From NCBI GenBank assembly GCA_965220665.1, contig CBDCQQ010000005.1, forward strand, positions 1,674,001 through 1,738,000: DNA of 64,000 nucleotides, written 5' to 3'. This document shows, one piece after another, positions 1 through 8,734 of this stretch. The first letter of the stretch is position 1, and each line of letters opens with the position of its first letter. The notes under the pieces are model-generated. The model was given only the letters and a program-made list of their open reading frames with translations. It was not told where the DNA came from and did not search any database. The DNA comes from JAJDZL01 sp965220665. Its GTDB lineage: Bacteria > Pseudomonadota > Gammaproteobacteria > Arenicellales > JAJDZL01. The position numbers were made by a program, and so were the translations under genes.

Positions 1-723
1 TACGATTACAACAGTGGATTTGGAATGGTGAGATCCACGCAGCCACTGGGCATCAAAGGCATTCCCCTTGGAGATTCATCTATGCTTTCACCTGGCGATC
101 CGACGCTGATCCTGTCCAATTACGGTCCTGATTTCATGCAAGTCGCTCAGGTTGTCGACAGAAGAGAATTTCCAGGTTACTGGGAATATCTGCTGGACCG
201 GGCTATCTTTACCGCTCCACCATTTAGTGGATTCGGAGGTGCTGCGCTGATCAACACTCAGGGTGAGTTGGTTGGAGTTGGCTCGTTGATGGTGCATGAT
301 GCAGTAACCGGATCACGACCGACTCCAGGCAATATGTTTGTTCCGATTAACCTGCTAAAGCCAATATATGATGACCTGCTGCAGTACGGACGCGACACGG
401 CAGATTCAAGACCGTGGCTGGGTGTCTATACAGCAGTTGACCGCGGACACCTGTTCATCTATCGAATTGCGCCAGACGGTCCGGCTGAAACGGCAGGACT
501 CAGGCCAAATGACATCATAGTTGCAGTCAATGGCAATTCGGTATCAGATATGGCCGAATTTTTACGAGAAGTGTGGGCCTCCGGCCCCGTGGGTGTCGAT
601 GTTCGCATTTCAGTGGTCAGAGCGGGAGGATTAACCGAAATTGTAGTGAAGTCTGGAGATCGATATGAGTGGCTAAAGATACTGCCGGGTTCGAAGTATT
701 CAGCGATGCTTCGACTGCACTGA
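1..723 (+). CDS. Trypsin-fold/PDZ protein of the S1C (DegP/HtrA-like) type, 5' truncated, catalytic Ser missing
   Basis: The reading frame is open from base 1, so the N-terminus and the catalytic His and Asp lie outside the window. What is visible is the second beta-barrel of a chymotrypsin-like fold (a GGAALIN strand followed by GELVGVGSL), then a PDZ domain at roughly the last 110 residues (RPWLGVYT, then APDGPAETAGLRPNDIIVAVNG, which is typical of HtrA PDZ domains). Where HtrA proteases have GNSGG, this protein reads S-G-F-G-G (bases 226-240), so the nucleophile position is Phe. It is therefore probably a pseudoprotease, acting as a binding or scaffold protein in the envelope. Localisation cannot be judged without the N-terminus. 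The family assignment is fairly sure, the loss of catalysis is read directly, and the function is unknown. Confidence 0.75.
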   Translation, partial: YDYNSGFGMVRSTQPLGIKGIPLGDSSMLSPGDPTLILSNYGPDFMQVAQVVDRREFPGYWEYLLDRAIFTAPPFSGFGGAALINTQGELVGVGSLMVHDAVTGSRPTPGNMFVPINLLKPIYDDLLQYGRDTADSRPWLGVYTAVDRGHLFIYRIAPDGPAETAGLRPNDIIVAVNGNSVSDMAEFLREVWASGPVGVDVRISVVRAGGLTEIVVKSGDRYEWLKILPGSKYSAMLRLH

Positions 724-1152
724 TGGTCAGTCGTATTGCCGGCCATGGTGACTAATCCACAAGGGGTGTGGTTCATCGACACGCTGGCTGAAAAGGGGTG
801 CAAACTTCAGACTTCCATGCTCGCATTCCCAGGCTTATACGGCATTTTCAAAGCCGAGGATCACAATGCCTCAGATCGGTTCAATAACCGCTTTGGTCAA
901 TGTCGATGGCATGACCCATCAGGATGCAGCGGCAACATGGCTCGCTGGCAACAGAAAGAAGTCTTTGGATTTACCCTAGTCCGCGTCTTATATCCTGTAG
1001 GGCAAGAATTGTACATCGTGCACCCTAGCCCAATCACAGTATGCCAATAGATTCCAATAATCAATTGGCAAAGCATTAAAATTTGCTGGATTGTGCATGA
1101 ATGAATTTATGTAAAATCGAAAATAATTGAGTAAACATTAGGAGTGAAAAGA
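724..1152. other. Intergenic region upstream of potD
   Basis: There are 429 bases between the protease-like gene and potD. An open frame at 736-1050 has no recognisable protein features and no good ribosome binding site, so I do not call it. The last 80 bases are AT-rich and probably hold the potD promoter, but I see no convincing -35/-10 pair. The sequence AGGAG at 1140-1144 is the potD ribosome binding site. Confidence 0.5.
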
Positions 1153-2289
1153 ATGAAGAAATTCAATAGAGACGACTATATTGAGCAGCTTGCAACTGGC
1201 AAGATGTCTCGACGTCATTTCAATAAGGTTCTTGCCTCTGCCGGAATCACGACCGTGATGCTGCCAGTTTTTTCCGGTCCTGTCAATGCCGCTGCATCGG
1301 ACCACCCCAATGTATTTACCTGGGAAGGTTGGGATGCAAACGAGCACCACGAAGAATACTATGAGAAATATGGTGAATATCCGAATTTCTCCATCTTCGG
1401 GGATGAAGAAGAAGCATTCGCCAAAATCAAGGCCGGTGCGCAGTTTGATGTCACACATCCTTGTTCGTACAAGGTGGAAATCTGGCGGGATGCAGGTATC
1501 ATTCAACCCATTGATACCAGCCGTCTGAAGTACTGGGACAGCGTCATTCCCAGCCTGAAAAATATTCCAGGTATGATGGCTAACGGTGATAACTATTTCG
1601 TCGCAGCAGATTGGGGTTTGACTTCGGTGCTGTATCGCCCGGATCTTGTTGATGAAAAGTATCAGGAAGATGAAACATGGGGCATTCTGTGGGATGAACG
1701 CTACTCAGGACGCCTGTCTATGTCCGACAGCCTGATTGATGGTGTGATGGTTGCAGCCATTTTCGGTGGGGCAGCAGACCCATTTAATATGACAGACGAT
1801 GAAGTCGAAGTAACTAGGGATCTGCTGAGAAAACAGCTGCCATTGCTGCGTTACTATTGGACCAGCCCAACCGATTTGGAAAATTCAATGGCGGCGGGTG
1901 AACTGGTTGCCACCAGCTCTTGGAACGATGCGTATACAGCACTCAAGGCTGCAGGCGTCAATGTCAAGTACATGAATCCGAAAGAAGGTGCGATGACATG
2001 GGTTTGTGGATTCTGTCTGATGACGGATGCGGACCCTGCGAAACTCGATAAATCCTACGAAGTCATTGATGCGTTTCTTGCTCCTGAATCAGGTGCTTTT
2101 TCAATTCTTGAAGAAGGGTACGGCCATTCAAATATCGATGCGTACGGTCTTGTCGATGAAGCAACGCTCGCCGACCGCGGTCTTTCACGTGATCCGGAAG
2201 CATTGTTGAGCGCGGGCATCTTTCAGGTGCCGATCGGCAATGAAGCTGCTCTGCAGTCCATGTTTGAGGAAGTCAAAGCCGGCTTGTAG
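1153..2289 (+). CDS. potD: Spermidine/putrescine ABC transporter, periplasmic substrate-binding protein
   Basis: This captures polyamines in the periplasm and delivers them to the PotBC permease. I chose ATG 1153 because AGGAG (1140-1144) lies 8 bases upstream; the GTG at 1144 would overlap its own ribosome binding site. The N-terminus has a twin-arginine-like signal (S-R-R-H-F at residues 19-23, then a hydrophobic stretch ending near VNA), which suggests Tat export of a folded protein. This is less usual for PotD, which normally uses Sec. The mature part has the PotD-type opening (FTWEGWDANEH) and VTHPCSYKV, as expected for a solute-binding protein family 1 fold. The length, 378 residues, is normal. 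It is the first gene of the pot operon and is separated from potB by a terminator-like hairpin and a palindrome. Substrate specificity is inferred from the operon; related PotF- or opine-type binding proteins are possible. Confidence 0.88.
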   Translation: MKKFNRDDYIEQLATGKMSRRHFNKVLASAGITTVMLPVFSGPVNAAASDHPNVFTWEGWDANEHHEEYYEKYGEYPNFSIFGDEEEAFAKIKAGAQFDVTHPCSYKVEIWRDAGIIQPIDTSRLKYWDSVIPSLKNIPGMMANGDNYFVAADWGLTSVLYRPDLVDEKYQEDETWGILWDERYSGRLSMSDSLIDGVMVAAIFGGAADPFNMTDDEVEVTRDLLRKQLPLLRYYWTSPTDLENSMAAGELVATSSWNDAYTALKAAGVNVKYMNPKEGAMTWVCGFCLMTDADPAKLDKSYEVIDAFLAPESGAFSILEEGYGHSNIDAYGLVDEATLADRGLSRDPEALLSAGIFQVPIGNEAALQSMFEEVKAGL

Positions 2290-2318
2290 AGCCCTTATTG
2301 AATCTGGACAACAATTTT

Positions 2319-2345
2319 GGGGGTTTGATGTTTTTTCGAACCCCC
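2319..2345 (+). terminator. Hairpin downstream of potD
   Basis: GGGGGTT (2319-2325) pairs with AACCCCC (2339-2345) around a 13-base loop that contains T6. No T-tract follows the stem, so this is a weak intrinsic terminator or an mRNA-stabilising hairpin. Its place right after the binding-protein gene fits the common pattern of making more binding protein than permease. Confidence 0.5.
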
Positions 2346-2380
2346 GAGTTGTTCAATTGACGCACTAGACAATAATTACC

Positions 2381-2400
2381 CACTGAACTTAAGTTCAGTG
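2381..2400. promoter_or_regulatory. Perfect 20-bp palindrome between potD and potB
   Basis: CACTGAACTT is followed directly by its own reverse complement. The symmetry is exact over 20 bases with no loop. That favours a protein-binding operator (a dimeric regulator) over an RNA hairpin, although a cruciform or attenuator role is possible. It lies 49 bases before the potB start and could serve an internal promoter for potBCA-argC. Confidence 0.6.
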
Positions 2401-2448
2401 CCAAATCGTTTGCCCTTCTCACTAGATTGACGCTAAAGGCGCAAGTTC

Positions 2449-3357
2449 ATGCCATCGGCAGCATCTGAACAATCATTGGTTTCGCGGTTCCAGTTACGGT
2501 TTCGAAGAAGTGAAGCTATGCGTGGCTACACGCTGCTGTCTCCTACTCTAACCATCGTATTGCTAGGTCTGCTGTTTCCATTGATGATTCTGGTCACTCT
2601 GAGTTTCTGGAAGCAGGAATACGTCGATCTGATTCAGACCTTCACCCTGACAAACTACGCAGACTTCTTTCGCAAAAAAATCTATTACCTCATTCTCTAC
2701 CGGTCGATCCGCATTTCCCTGCTGGTGATGCTGGTTACGGTACTGTTGGCCTATCCTTTGGCCTATTTCATTGCTTTCCACGTCAAAAGGAACAAGATGA
2801 TATGGATCATTCTTGTCACAATTCCATTCTGGACAAGTTATTTGCTCAGAGTTTTTTCCTGGAAAGTAATTTTGGGATACAACGGCGTCATCAATTCTGG
2901 GCTCATGTCATTGGGCATCATCGCTGAACCGTTGGAGTTTCTTCTCTATAACCCAATTGCAGTGGTGATCACATTAGCCCATGCCTGGGCAGCAGTCGCC
3001 ATTTTGCCAATTTATGTTTCGCTCGAAAAAATTGACAGATCGCTGATTGAAGCTTCACGGGATCTGGGCGAGAGTGCGTTCATGACCTTCATTCGAGTTA
3101 CATTACCCCTATCACTCCCTGGCGTTATCGCTGCCAGTTTGTTGGTATTTATTCCAACGGTTGGTGATTATGTTACACCGTCGCTGGTGGGAGGTACTCG
3201 CGGGATTATGATCGGCAACATTATCCAGTCGATGTTCGGCAAAGCTCTCAACTGGCCTTTGGGAGCGGCCTTATCGATCATATCAATGATTACAGTAACA
3301 CTCGTTGTCTGCTTATTGTTAGGTGCAACCCAGTTGTTCCGAAAGAAGGTGGCTTAA
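2449..3357 (+). CDS. potB: Spermidine/putrescine ABC transporter permease PotB
   Basis: This is one of the two inner-membrane subunits forming the polyamine translocation path. The 302-residue protein has about six hydrophobic segments, starting at GYTLLSPTLTIVLLGLLFPL. The cytoplasmic EAA loop that contacts the PotA ATPase is clear (EASRDLGESAF ... PLSLPGV, near residue 205). An internal ATG at 2518 is also possible, but the upstream ATG gives a normal PotB length. The stop codon is 3 bases before the potC start, so the two genes are in one operon. Confidence 0.9.
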   Translation: MPSAASEQSLVSRFQLRFRRSEAMRGYTLLSPTLTIVLLGLLFPLMILVTLSFWKQEYVDLIQTFTLTNYADFFRKKIYYLILYRSIRISLLVMLVTVLLAYPLAYFIAFHVKRNKMIWIILVTIPFWTSYLLRVFSWKVILGYNGVINSGLMSLGIIAEPLEFLLYNPIAVVITLAHAWAAVAILPIYVSLEKIDRSLIEASRDLGESAFMTFIRVTLPLSLPGVIAASLLVFIPTVGDYVTPSLVGGTRGIMIGNIIQSMFGKALNWPLGAALSIISMITVTLVVCLLLGATQLFRKKVA

Positions 3358-3360
3358 ACA

Positions 3361-4170
3361 GTGATCCGTACCCGATCCAGACTTAACACGTTGACCGTTT
3401 ATGCGGTGGTGTACCTGATTTTTCTTTATGCACCGGTTGCTGTGCTGCCGCTGTTCTCGTTCAATGATTCGCAATACATTACTTTTCCACTGTTGGGATT
3501 TACTTTCAAGTGGTACGCTCAACTAGCGGATAGTCAAGGTCTGCAGAACGCGCTCATCAACAGTTTGAAGGTTGGCCTTAGCGTTGCCTTCTTAAGCACC
3601 GTGTTGGGAATCTTTGCAGCGAAAGGCGTAACTCGCTATCGAATGCGAAGAAGTGGTCTGCTGATTAGTTTTATCATGGTACCACTGGTCATTCCGGAAA
3701 TAATTCTCGGAATTTCTCTGCTGATGACTTTTAGCGTAGGTGGGATAAAGTTGTCGCTGATTACGGTTGGAATTGGCCACTTGATGCTCTGCACACCATT
3801 TTCAATGCTCGTGCTAATTTCGCGCATGGAAGGCTTTGACAAGAGCTATGAAGAAGCAGCTCAGGACCTAGGTGAAAACGCGTGGTGGACATTTTGGCGG
3901 GTAACCTTTCCAATAATTCTGCCGGGTGTCGTAGCAAGTTTTCTATTGACTTTTACGATTTCCTTTGATGAATTTATTCTTGCATTCTTTCTAGCCGGAA
4001 CGGACGCGACATTACCGCTGCACATTTGGAGTCAGCTGAGATTTCCAGACAAACTACCATCAGTGCTGGCACTTGGAGCAATTATCGTGATGGTATCGAC
4101 GGTCGTTATTTTTGCCGCTGAATTGATCCGGCGCGGTGGTGTCGATCTCGGCAACAAATCGAAGGTGTAA
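3361..4170 (+). CDS. potC: Spermidine/putrescine ABC transporter permease PotC
   Basis: Second membrane subunit of the polyamine importer, 269 residues with about six membrane spans. The start is a GTG with a GAAGGTGG ribosome binding site inside the end of potB. The EAA loop is present (EEAAQDLGENAWWTF ... FPIILPGV, near residue 160). It is followed after 4 bases by potA. The PotB/PotC distinction rests on gene order and on the shorter, PotC-like length. Confidence 0.9.
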   Translation: MIRTRSRLNTLTVYAVVYLIFLYAPVAVLPLFSFNDSQYITFPLLGFTFKWYAQLADSQGLQNALINSLKVGLSVAFLSTVLGIFAAKGVTRYRMRRSGLLISFIMVPLVIPEIILGISLLMTFSVGGIKLSLITVGIGHLMLCTPFSMLVLISRMEGFDKSYEEAAQDLGENAWWTFWRVTFPIILPGVVASFLLTFTISFDEFILAFFLAGTDATLPLHIWSQLRFPDKLPSVLALGAIIVMVSTVVIFAAELIRRGGVDLGNKSKV

Positions 4171-4174
4171 TTCA

Positions 4175-5275
4175 ATGTCTGAAGTCATCATTTCAATCAA
4201 CAATGTCACCAAGGATTTCGGTAGTGTCCGGGCCGTAAACAATGCAGATGTTGACGTACTGAAAGGTGAGTTTTTCTCTCTTTTGGGTCCGTCCGGCTGC
4301 GGCAAAACCACTTTGCTGCGTATGCTGGCTGGATTTGAGCTACCGACTGAAGGCACTATTCATATCGATGGTCAGGACGTCACGCTATCACCGCCGAACA
4401 TTCGACCGGTGAACATGGTGTTTCAGAACTACGCCATTTTTCCACACTTGAACGTCGCCCAGAATATTGCGTTTGGCATGCGCAAGTCAGGTCTGTCGAA
4501 ACAGGAACTGGATGAACAAATCGAACAGATGCTGGAACTGATTAAACTTCCAGGATATGGAGACCGCGGCTCCAATGAACTTTCGGGTGGTCAAAGACAG
4601 CGTATCGCATTAGCGCGGGCGCTGATCAAGCAGCCCAAGGTACTGCTCCTTGATGAACCGCTCGGGGCATTGGACAAGAAACTCAGGGAACAGATGCAGA
4701 TCGAGCTTCGACTTTTGCAACAGCAGGTTGGCATTACATTTGTGTTTGTTACCCATGACCAGGAAGAAGCGCTGACTCTATCGGATCGAATCGCAGTGAT
4801 GAATCAGGGTGACATCATCGAAGTTTCAACACCAGGGTCGTTGTATGAGCAACCTCAATCCAGGTTTGTTGCAGATTTTATTGGCACTATGAATTTCTTT
4901 GACTGTACACTGAACGAATTCTCAGATGGTATTGCAATAGGAGAGGCTAGTGAGCTTGGCAATGTCAAAATTGCCACGCCACAGACCATTGTGACTCCTG
5001 GAAATGTCTTTACTTTGGCCGTTCGACCGGAAAAATTTTCGATTTCCTTTGAACAGCCAGATCAGCAATACAACTCGGTTCTAGGTCGTATGGGACCTTC
5101 CGCCTACCTTGGTGATCGCAGTCACCTTTACGTACATGTCGAAGGGCGGGAACACCCGATATCAGTTGCGTTGCAAAACCTGACAGGCGTTATGGACCAG
5201 ATGTACACAACCGATCGCAAAGTCTGGCTGACTTGGTCTGATGATAGCGCAGTGATGCTGCCCATGGAAGGATGA
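4175..5275 (+). CDS. potA: Spermidine/putrescine ABC transporter ATPase PotA
   Basis: ATP-hydrolysing subunit on the cytoplasmic face of PotBC. I chose ATG 4175 (MSEVIISINNVTKDFG) over an upstream frame extension that runs into potC. Walker A is GPSGCGKTT, the Q-loop VFQNYAIFPH, the ABC signature LSGGQRQR, Walker B VLLLDEPLGAL, and the switch His is in VTHDQEEAL. The C-terminal 120 residues form a TOBE-type regulatory domain (AVRPEKFSI). The length is 366 residues, as in E. coli PotA. The last four bases overlap the argC start (ATGA), which implies translational coupling of polyamine import to an arginine-biosynthesis gene. Confidence 0.94.
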   Translation: MSEVIISINNVTKDFGSVRAVNNADVDVLKGEFFSLLGPSGCGKTTLLRMLAGFELPTEGTIHIDGQDVTLSPPNIRPVNMVFQNYAIFPHLNVAQNIAFGMRKSGLSKQELDEQIEQMLELIKLPGYGDRGSNELSGGQRQRIALARALIKQPKVLLLDEPLGALDKKLREQMQIELRLLQQQVGITFVFVTHDQEEALTLSDRIAVMNQGDIIEVSTPGSLYEQPQSRFVADFIGTMNFFDCTLNEFSDGIAIGEASELGNVKIATPQTIVTPGNVFTLAVRPEKFSISFEQPDQQYNSVLGRMGPSAYLGDRSHLYVHVEGREHPISVALQNLTGVMDQMYTTDRKVWLTWSDDSAVMLPMEG

Positions 5276-6243
5276 ATCAGACGTTAGGCATAAAAATATT
5301 TGTAGATGGTCAGGCTGGCACAACTGCTCTTCAGGTATTTGATATTCTGGAAAATCGGTCTGATATTGAAGTCATTCGCCTGCCGGATGAACTAAGAAAA
5401 GAAGACAGTGTGCGCCAGGACGCAATTGGAGAGTCTGATCTGACGATTCTCTGCCTGCCTGACGATGCCGCCAGGCAGTCAGCCGAGTGGGCACAAGTTT
5501 ATGGAACCCGAGTAATTGATGCCAGTACTGCACATCGCGTCTCGGATGAATGGGTTTTCGGTATGCCTGAGCTTGGTCCAGAAGTTCGACAGTCCATTCA
5601 GACTTCGGGCAAGGTTGCCAATCCAGGCTGTTATCCGACTGGTGCAATCCTGCTGTTGCGACCGCTGGTTGAAGAGGGCTTGCTTGCAGCAGACAGTCAG
5701 TTGATTGTTCACGCATTGTCGGGATATTCCGGTGGAGGGCGAAGCTTGATTGAAACCTGGGAGAATCCGGCGCAGGAACTGCTGTCTATACCGTTTTCAG
5801 CGCCTTATGCCTTAGACCGGGTACACAAACATATTCCGGAAATGATGAAGTATTCCGGTTTGCAGCGCGAACCACAGTTTTTACCGCGGGTCGGGCCATT
5901 TTTCAGGGGCATGCGAGTAGAGATTCCATTGCATGCAGATTGGCTGAATGACGCAGCTGCGGACCGCAGCGAAAGCGTTATGGCAGCGTATGAATTACGT
6001 TACCGGGACGAACCATTTGTGAGACTGCGAAAGCTGGATTCAACTGAGTCGGACCCACGCAGTTTTGATCCCAGGCGATGCAACGGCACCAATAGTATTG
6101 AATTAACGGTTTGCGGACACCCTTCGGGTCACGTTTTTCTCGTTGCTATTCTGGATAACCTGGGTAAAGGCGCGAGTGGGGCTGCGGTGCAGTGTATGAA
6201 TCTGATGATCGGAGCGGATGAGAGACGAGGGCTTCACGCCTAG
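5272..6243 (+). CDS. argC: N-acetyl-gamma-glutamyl-phosphate reductase, type 2 (short form)
   Basis: Reduces N-acetylglutamyl-5-phosphate to the semialdehyde in arginine/ornithine biosynthesis. At 323 residues it is the shorter class 2 form. The active-site motif NPGCYPTGAI (Cys near residue 119) and the C-terminal GHVFLVAILDNLGKGASGAAVQCMN are clear; the latter is characteristic of ArgC. A conserved N-terminal FVDGQAGTT replaces the GASGYTG of class 1 enzymes. It is the last gene of the pot operon (4-bp overlap with potA), and its stop overlaps the convergent pyrD stop by 4 bases. The linkage of putrescine/spermidine uptake with an ornithine-pathway enzyme makes metabolic sense, since ornithine and arginine are polyamine precursors. 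Confidence 0.92.
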   Translation: MNQTLGIKIFVDGQAGTTALQVFDILENRSDIEVIRLPDELRKEDSVRQDAIGESDLTILCLPDDAARQSAEWAQVYGTRVIDASTAHRVSDEWVFGMPELGPEVRQSIQTSGKVANPGCYPTGAILLLRPLVEEGLLAADSQLIVHALSGYSGGGRSLIETWENPAQELLSIPFSAPYALDRVHKHIPEMMKYSGLQREPQFLPRVGPFFRGMRVEIPLHADWLNDAAADRSESVMAAYELRYRDEPFVRLRKLDSTESDPRSFDPRRCNGTNSIELTVCGHPSGHVFLVAILDNLGKGASGAAVQCMNLMIGADERRGLHA

Positions 6244-7349
6244 AGTTGGTTTCGAGCCTTTTCAATAGCTGTGGCAAAGTTTCTCTCATCGTAGCGTTTG
6301 GCTCGTTCGGCCAATCCAGTCACGATTTGACGAAGCAAGGCGGGTCCCTGGAAGACTAGGGCCGTATAGAGTTGTAGTGCTGTTGCGCCGACAAGTAATT
6401 TGTTCCAGGCATCTTCAGCTGAACTGATCCCTCCAACACCAATAATGGGTATTTGACCTTGAGTGGTGCTGGCGAGACGATTGATGACTGATGTAGCTTT
6501 ATCTGTCAGCAGTTTACCACTCAGGCCGCCCGTTTGAGTGAAATGCTTGTGCGAGACAGGCGCAGTTCGTGCAATGGTAGTATTGGTTGCAATTAACGCA
6601 TCAACTCGATGGTGCAAAGAGAGCTCTGCAACTGCATCAATTTGCTCGGCTTCGAGATCAGGTGAAATCTTGACTGCAATGGGTAGCAGTTTGTCGCTTT
6701 GCTTATTAACCAGTTCGTTTCGCCTTTCCATAACGGCATGAAGCAACTCGTTAAATTCGGATTCTTGTTGCAGCAGCCTAAGGCCTGGTGAGTTGGGTGA
6801 TGACAGATTGAGCACGGCATAGTCCGCATATTCGTAAATTGCGCCGAGACAAGCGAGATAGTCTTCAATTGCCCGCTCAATGGGCGTGTCAGTATTTTTT
6901 CCGATATTGATGCCAAGAAATCCAGGTCGAATGTGACTCGAATATGCGGAAAGATTTCCGAGAATTGCATCAAGTCCATTGTTATTGAACCCCAAACGAT
7001 TGATGATCGATTCTTCCTGATCTAAACGGAAGACCCGTACCTTGGGGTTACCTGGTTGCGCTTTAGGTGTAACTGTGCCGACCTCAACAAATCCAAATCC
7101 CAGTGCAAAAAGAGCAGGGAATGCAACTGCGTTTTTGTCAAACCCTGCAGCGAGTCCGACTGGGTTGCTCAGTTTCTTTCCAAAAAGTTCAATCGGTAAT
7201 TTAGGTATCTTGTTTCGATATCGTTCTGTGAGTCTGGCTACTCGCGGCGGTTTGTTCGATGCTCTTTTTAGGAGTGCGATCGTCTGTTGATGGGCGTACT
7301 CCGGGTCCAGTTTAAAAAGCAGTGGTCGGATTAGATTGTAGCCCGACAT
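6240..7349 (-). CDS. pyrD: Dihydroorotate dehydrogenase (quinone), class 2
   Basis: Oxidises dihydroorotate to orotate with quinone as acceptor, a membrane-associated step of pyrimidine synthesis. I chose ATG 7349 (MSGYNLIRPLLFKLDPEYAH), which gives the usual N-terminal membrane-binding helices; an upstream extension would overlap the preceding gene. Motifs include NPVGLAAGFDKNA, the FMN-site GTVTPKAQPGNPKVRVFRL, NLSSPNSPGL with the catalytic Ser typical of class 2, TNTT, and GGLSGKLL. The length is 369 residues. It starts 2 bases after the stop of the rRNA modification gene, so the two are cotranscribed. Confidence 0.95.
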   Translation of the reverse strand: MSGYNLIRPLLFKLDPEYAHQQTIALLKRASNKPPRVARLTERYRNKIPKLPIELFGKKLSNPVGLAAGFDKNAVAFPALFALGFGFVEVGTVTPKAQPGNPKVRVFRLDQEESIINRLGFNNNGLDAILGNLSAYSSHIRPGFLGINIGKNTDTPIERAIEDYLACLGAIYEYADYAVLNLSSPNSPGLRLLQQESEFNELLHAVMERRNELVNKQSDKLLPIAVKISPDLEAEQIDAVAELSLHHRVDALIATNTTIARTAPVSHKHFTQTGGLSGKLLTDKATSVINRLASTTQGQIPIIGVGGISSAEDAWNKLLVGATALQLYTALVFQGPALLRQIVTGLAERAKRYDERNFATAIEKARNQL

Positions 7350-7351
7350 GT

Positions 7352-8092
7352 CTAGAAGGACTCGTTTGGGCGGAGCAGACGCCACTTTCCGACTGGAAGA
7401 CTACCGAGTCGGACATTGCCGATACGCACTCGCTTGAGTCCAGTAACATCAAGGCCAACCAGTTCGCACATACGTCTGATTTGGCGTTTGCGGCCCTCAG
7501 TTAGTGTCATTCTGAAGTAGTTGCTGTCCAATAGATCGACTTTCGCTGGCGCCAGTTTTACGTTATCAAGACTTAGTCCAACTGTCAGTTGGCTGAGCTG
7601 GTCCGATCGAACATTCTGTTTGACATGCACTAGGTATTCTTTCTCGACATCTGAATCCGGTGCAATCAGTCGTTTTGCGATACGCCCATCCTGTGTGAGA
7701 ATCAAGAGCCCGGTGGAATCAATGTCGAGTCGACCCGCCGGTGCCAACCCTCTAATCGGCCATACGGCTCTATTCCCAGGACGATCATCGCTGATTTTTT
7801 GCTGATTACTTTGTGTGATGAGAGAAGCAGCAGGTCGATACCGTTTTTCCGGCTGACTTGAGACATAGCCAATCGGCTTGTGAAGCAGCACAGTGATTAG
7901 TCTATTCTGATACGCTTTGGCTTTCGGGTCAAGTTCTATGCTACTGTTGTCGTCAACGGTTGTGTAGAATTCAACAACCGTTTCACCGTTGATCTTGAGC
8001 CAGCCTTTCTGAATAAAGAATTCAGCCTCACGACGCGAACAAATTCCCTGTTGGGACAGGAATTTTGAGATTCTGATTGGTTTAGCGTTCAA
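7352..8092 (-). CDS. rluF: Pseudouridine synthase of the RsuA/RluB/E/F family, RluF-like
   Basis: Converts specific uridines in 23S rRNA (for RluF also in tRNA-Tyr) to pseudouridine. An S4 RNA-binding domain (IRISKFLSQQGICSRREAE, residues 6-24) is followed by a catalytic domain whose GRLDIDSTGLLILTQDG block contains the nucleophilic Asp. Also present are KEYLVHV and EGRKRQIRRMC. The start is a TTG (8092); it fits because the S4 domain begins immediately afterwards and no ATG is available in frame. RluF is favoured over RluB or RluE by the S4 domain plus the KEYLVHV segment, but this is not certain. It is the first gene of an operon with pyrD. Confidence 0.8.
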   Translation of the reverse strand: MNAKPIRISKFLSQQGICSRREAEFFIQKGWLKINGETVVEFYTTVDDNSSIELDPKAKAYQNRLITVLLHKPIGYVSSQPEKRYRPAASLITQSNQQKISDDRPGNRAVWPIRGLAPAGRLDIDSTGLLILTQDGRIAKRLIAPDSDVEKEYLVHVKQNVRSDQLSQLTVGLSLDNVKLAPAKVDLLDSNYFRMTLTEGRKRQIRRMCELVGLDVTGLKRVRIGNVRLGSLPVGKWRLLRPNESF

Positions 8093-8190
8093 TCGGCCGA
8101 ACTTATTGACTGTAGATTGTCTAATCCAGAAATCATTCGATGCAATTGCGCATATAAATTAGTTTTCTGCGACTTACTATCGGAACATTT

Positions 8191-8718
8191 ATGGACAAAA
8201 GATTATCCGTTATATTGGCTCTCAGCTGCCTGCTGTTGTTTCCCGGCGTTTCCGGTGCACAAGGCGAACCTGAAAATCTTAACTGGATTCAGGGTGGTAA
8301 TTGCTGGGTTGCAGAACCCGGATTCTTGTATTGTGGCCAACTTCATCCCTATGTTGAGGACAACCCTCATCCGTTTTTGTCATTTGCCTGTTTTGAGGAC
8401 TATCAGGCAGTCCTACTTAGCCACGGACATGTGAGCGACCCCTCCAACATTCGGACAGTGGAATCGAGCTTTGGAGAGGAGCAATACTCTGATGTCTGGA
8501 TTTCCGCTACCGAAACTGAAACATTCATGTCGAATCACATCAGTCCGGGTAATGATGGTTATTTCAACACTTTGCGCGGACTGGGAAACGCCAAGTCGAC
8601 TAAATTTGAGTTTTCAGTCTCACCAGGAAATGTGAGTGGTGAAATTAAATTCACCGGTCAGGAACATCTCATTGTTGGTAGCTTTATTGATCTTTGTAAC
8701 GCCCAAATCGGGCAGTAA
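8191..8718 (+). CDS. Small secreted protein of unknown function with four cysteines
   Basis: I do not recognise this family. The 175-residue product begins with a clear Sec signal peptide (basic DKR, hydrophobic core ILALSCLLLFPG, probable cleavage after SGA). The mature part is about 150 residues, with Cys in GGNCWV, FLYCGQ, FACFED and DLCNAQ, enough for two disulfides in the periplasm. No lipobox or membrane anchor is seen. The gene is isolated: divergent from rluF-pyrD (98-bp gap) and convergent with purB (16-bp gap). The signal peptide makes it a credible real gene. Confidence 0.7.
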   Translation: MDKRLSVILALSCLLLFPGVSGAQGEPENLNWIQGGNCWVAEPGFLYCGQLHPYVEDNPHPFLSFACFEDYQAVLLSHGHVSDPSNIRTVESSFGEEQYSDVWISATETETFMSNHISPGNDGYFNTLRGLGNAKSTKFEFSVSPGNVSGEIKFTGQEHLIVGSFIDLCNAQIGQ

Positions 8719-8734
8719 GCGGGAGATGATTGTA

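Noticed and set aside
736..1050. Open frame of 104 codons after the protease-like gene
   Set aside because: No ribosome binding site, odd composition, no recognisable motif.
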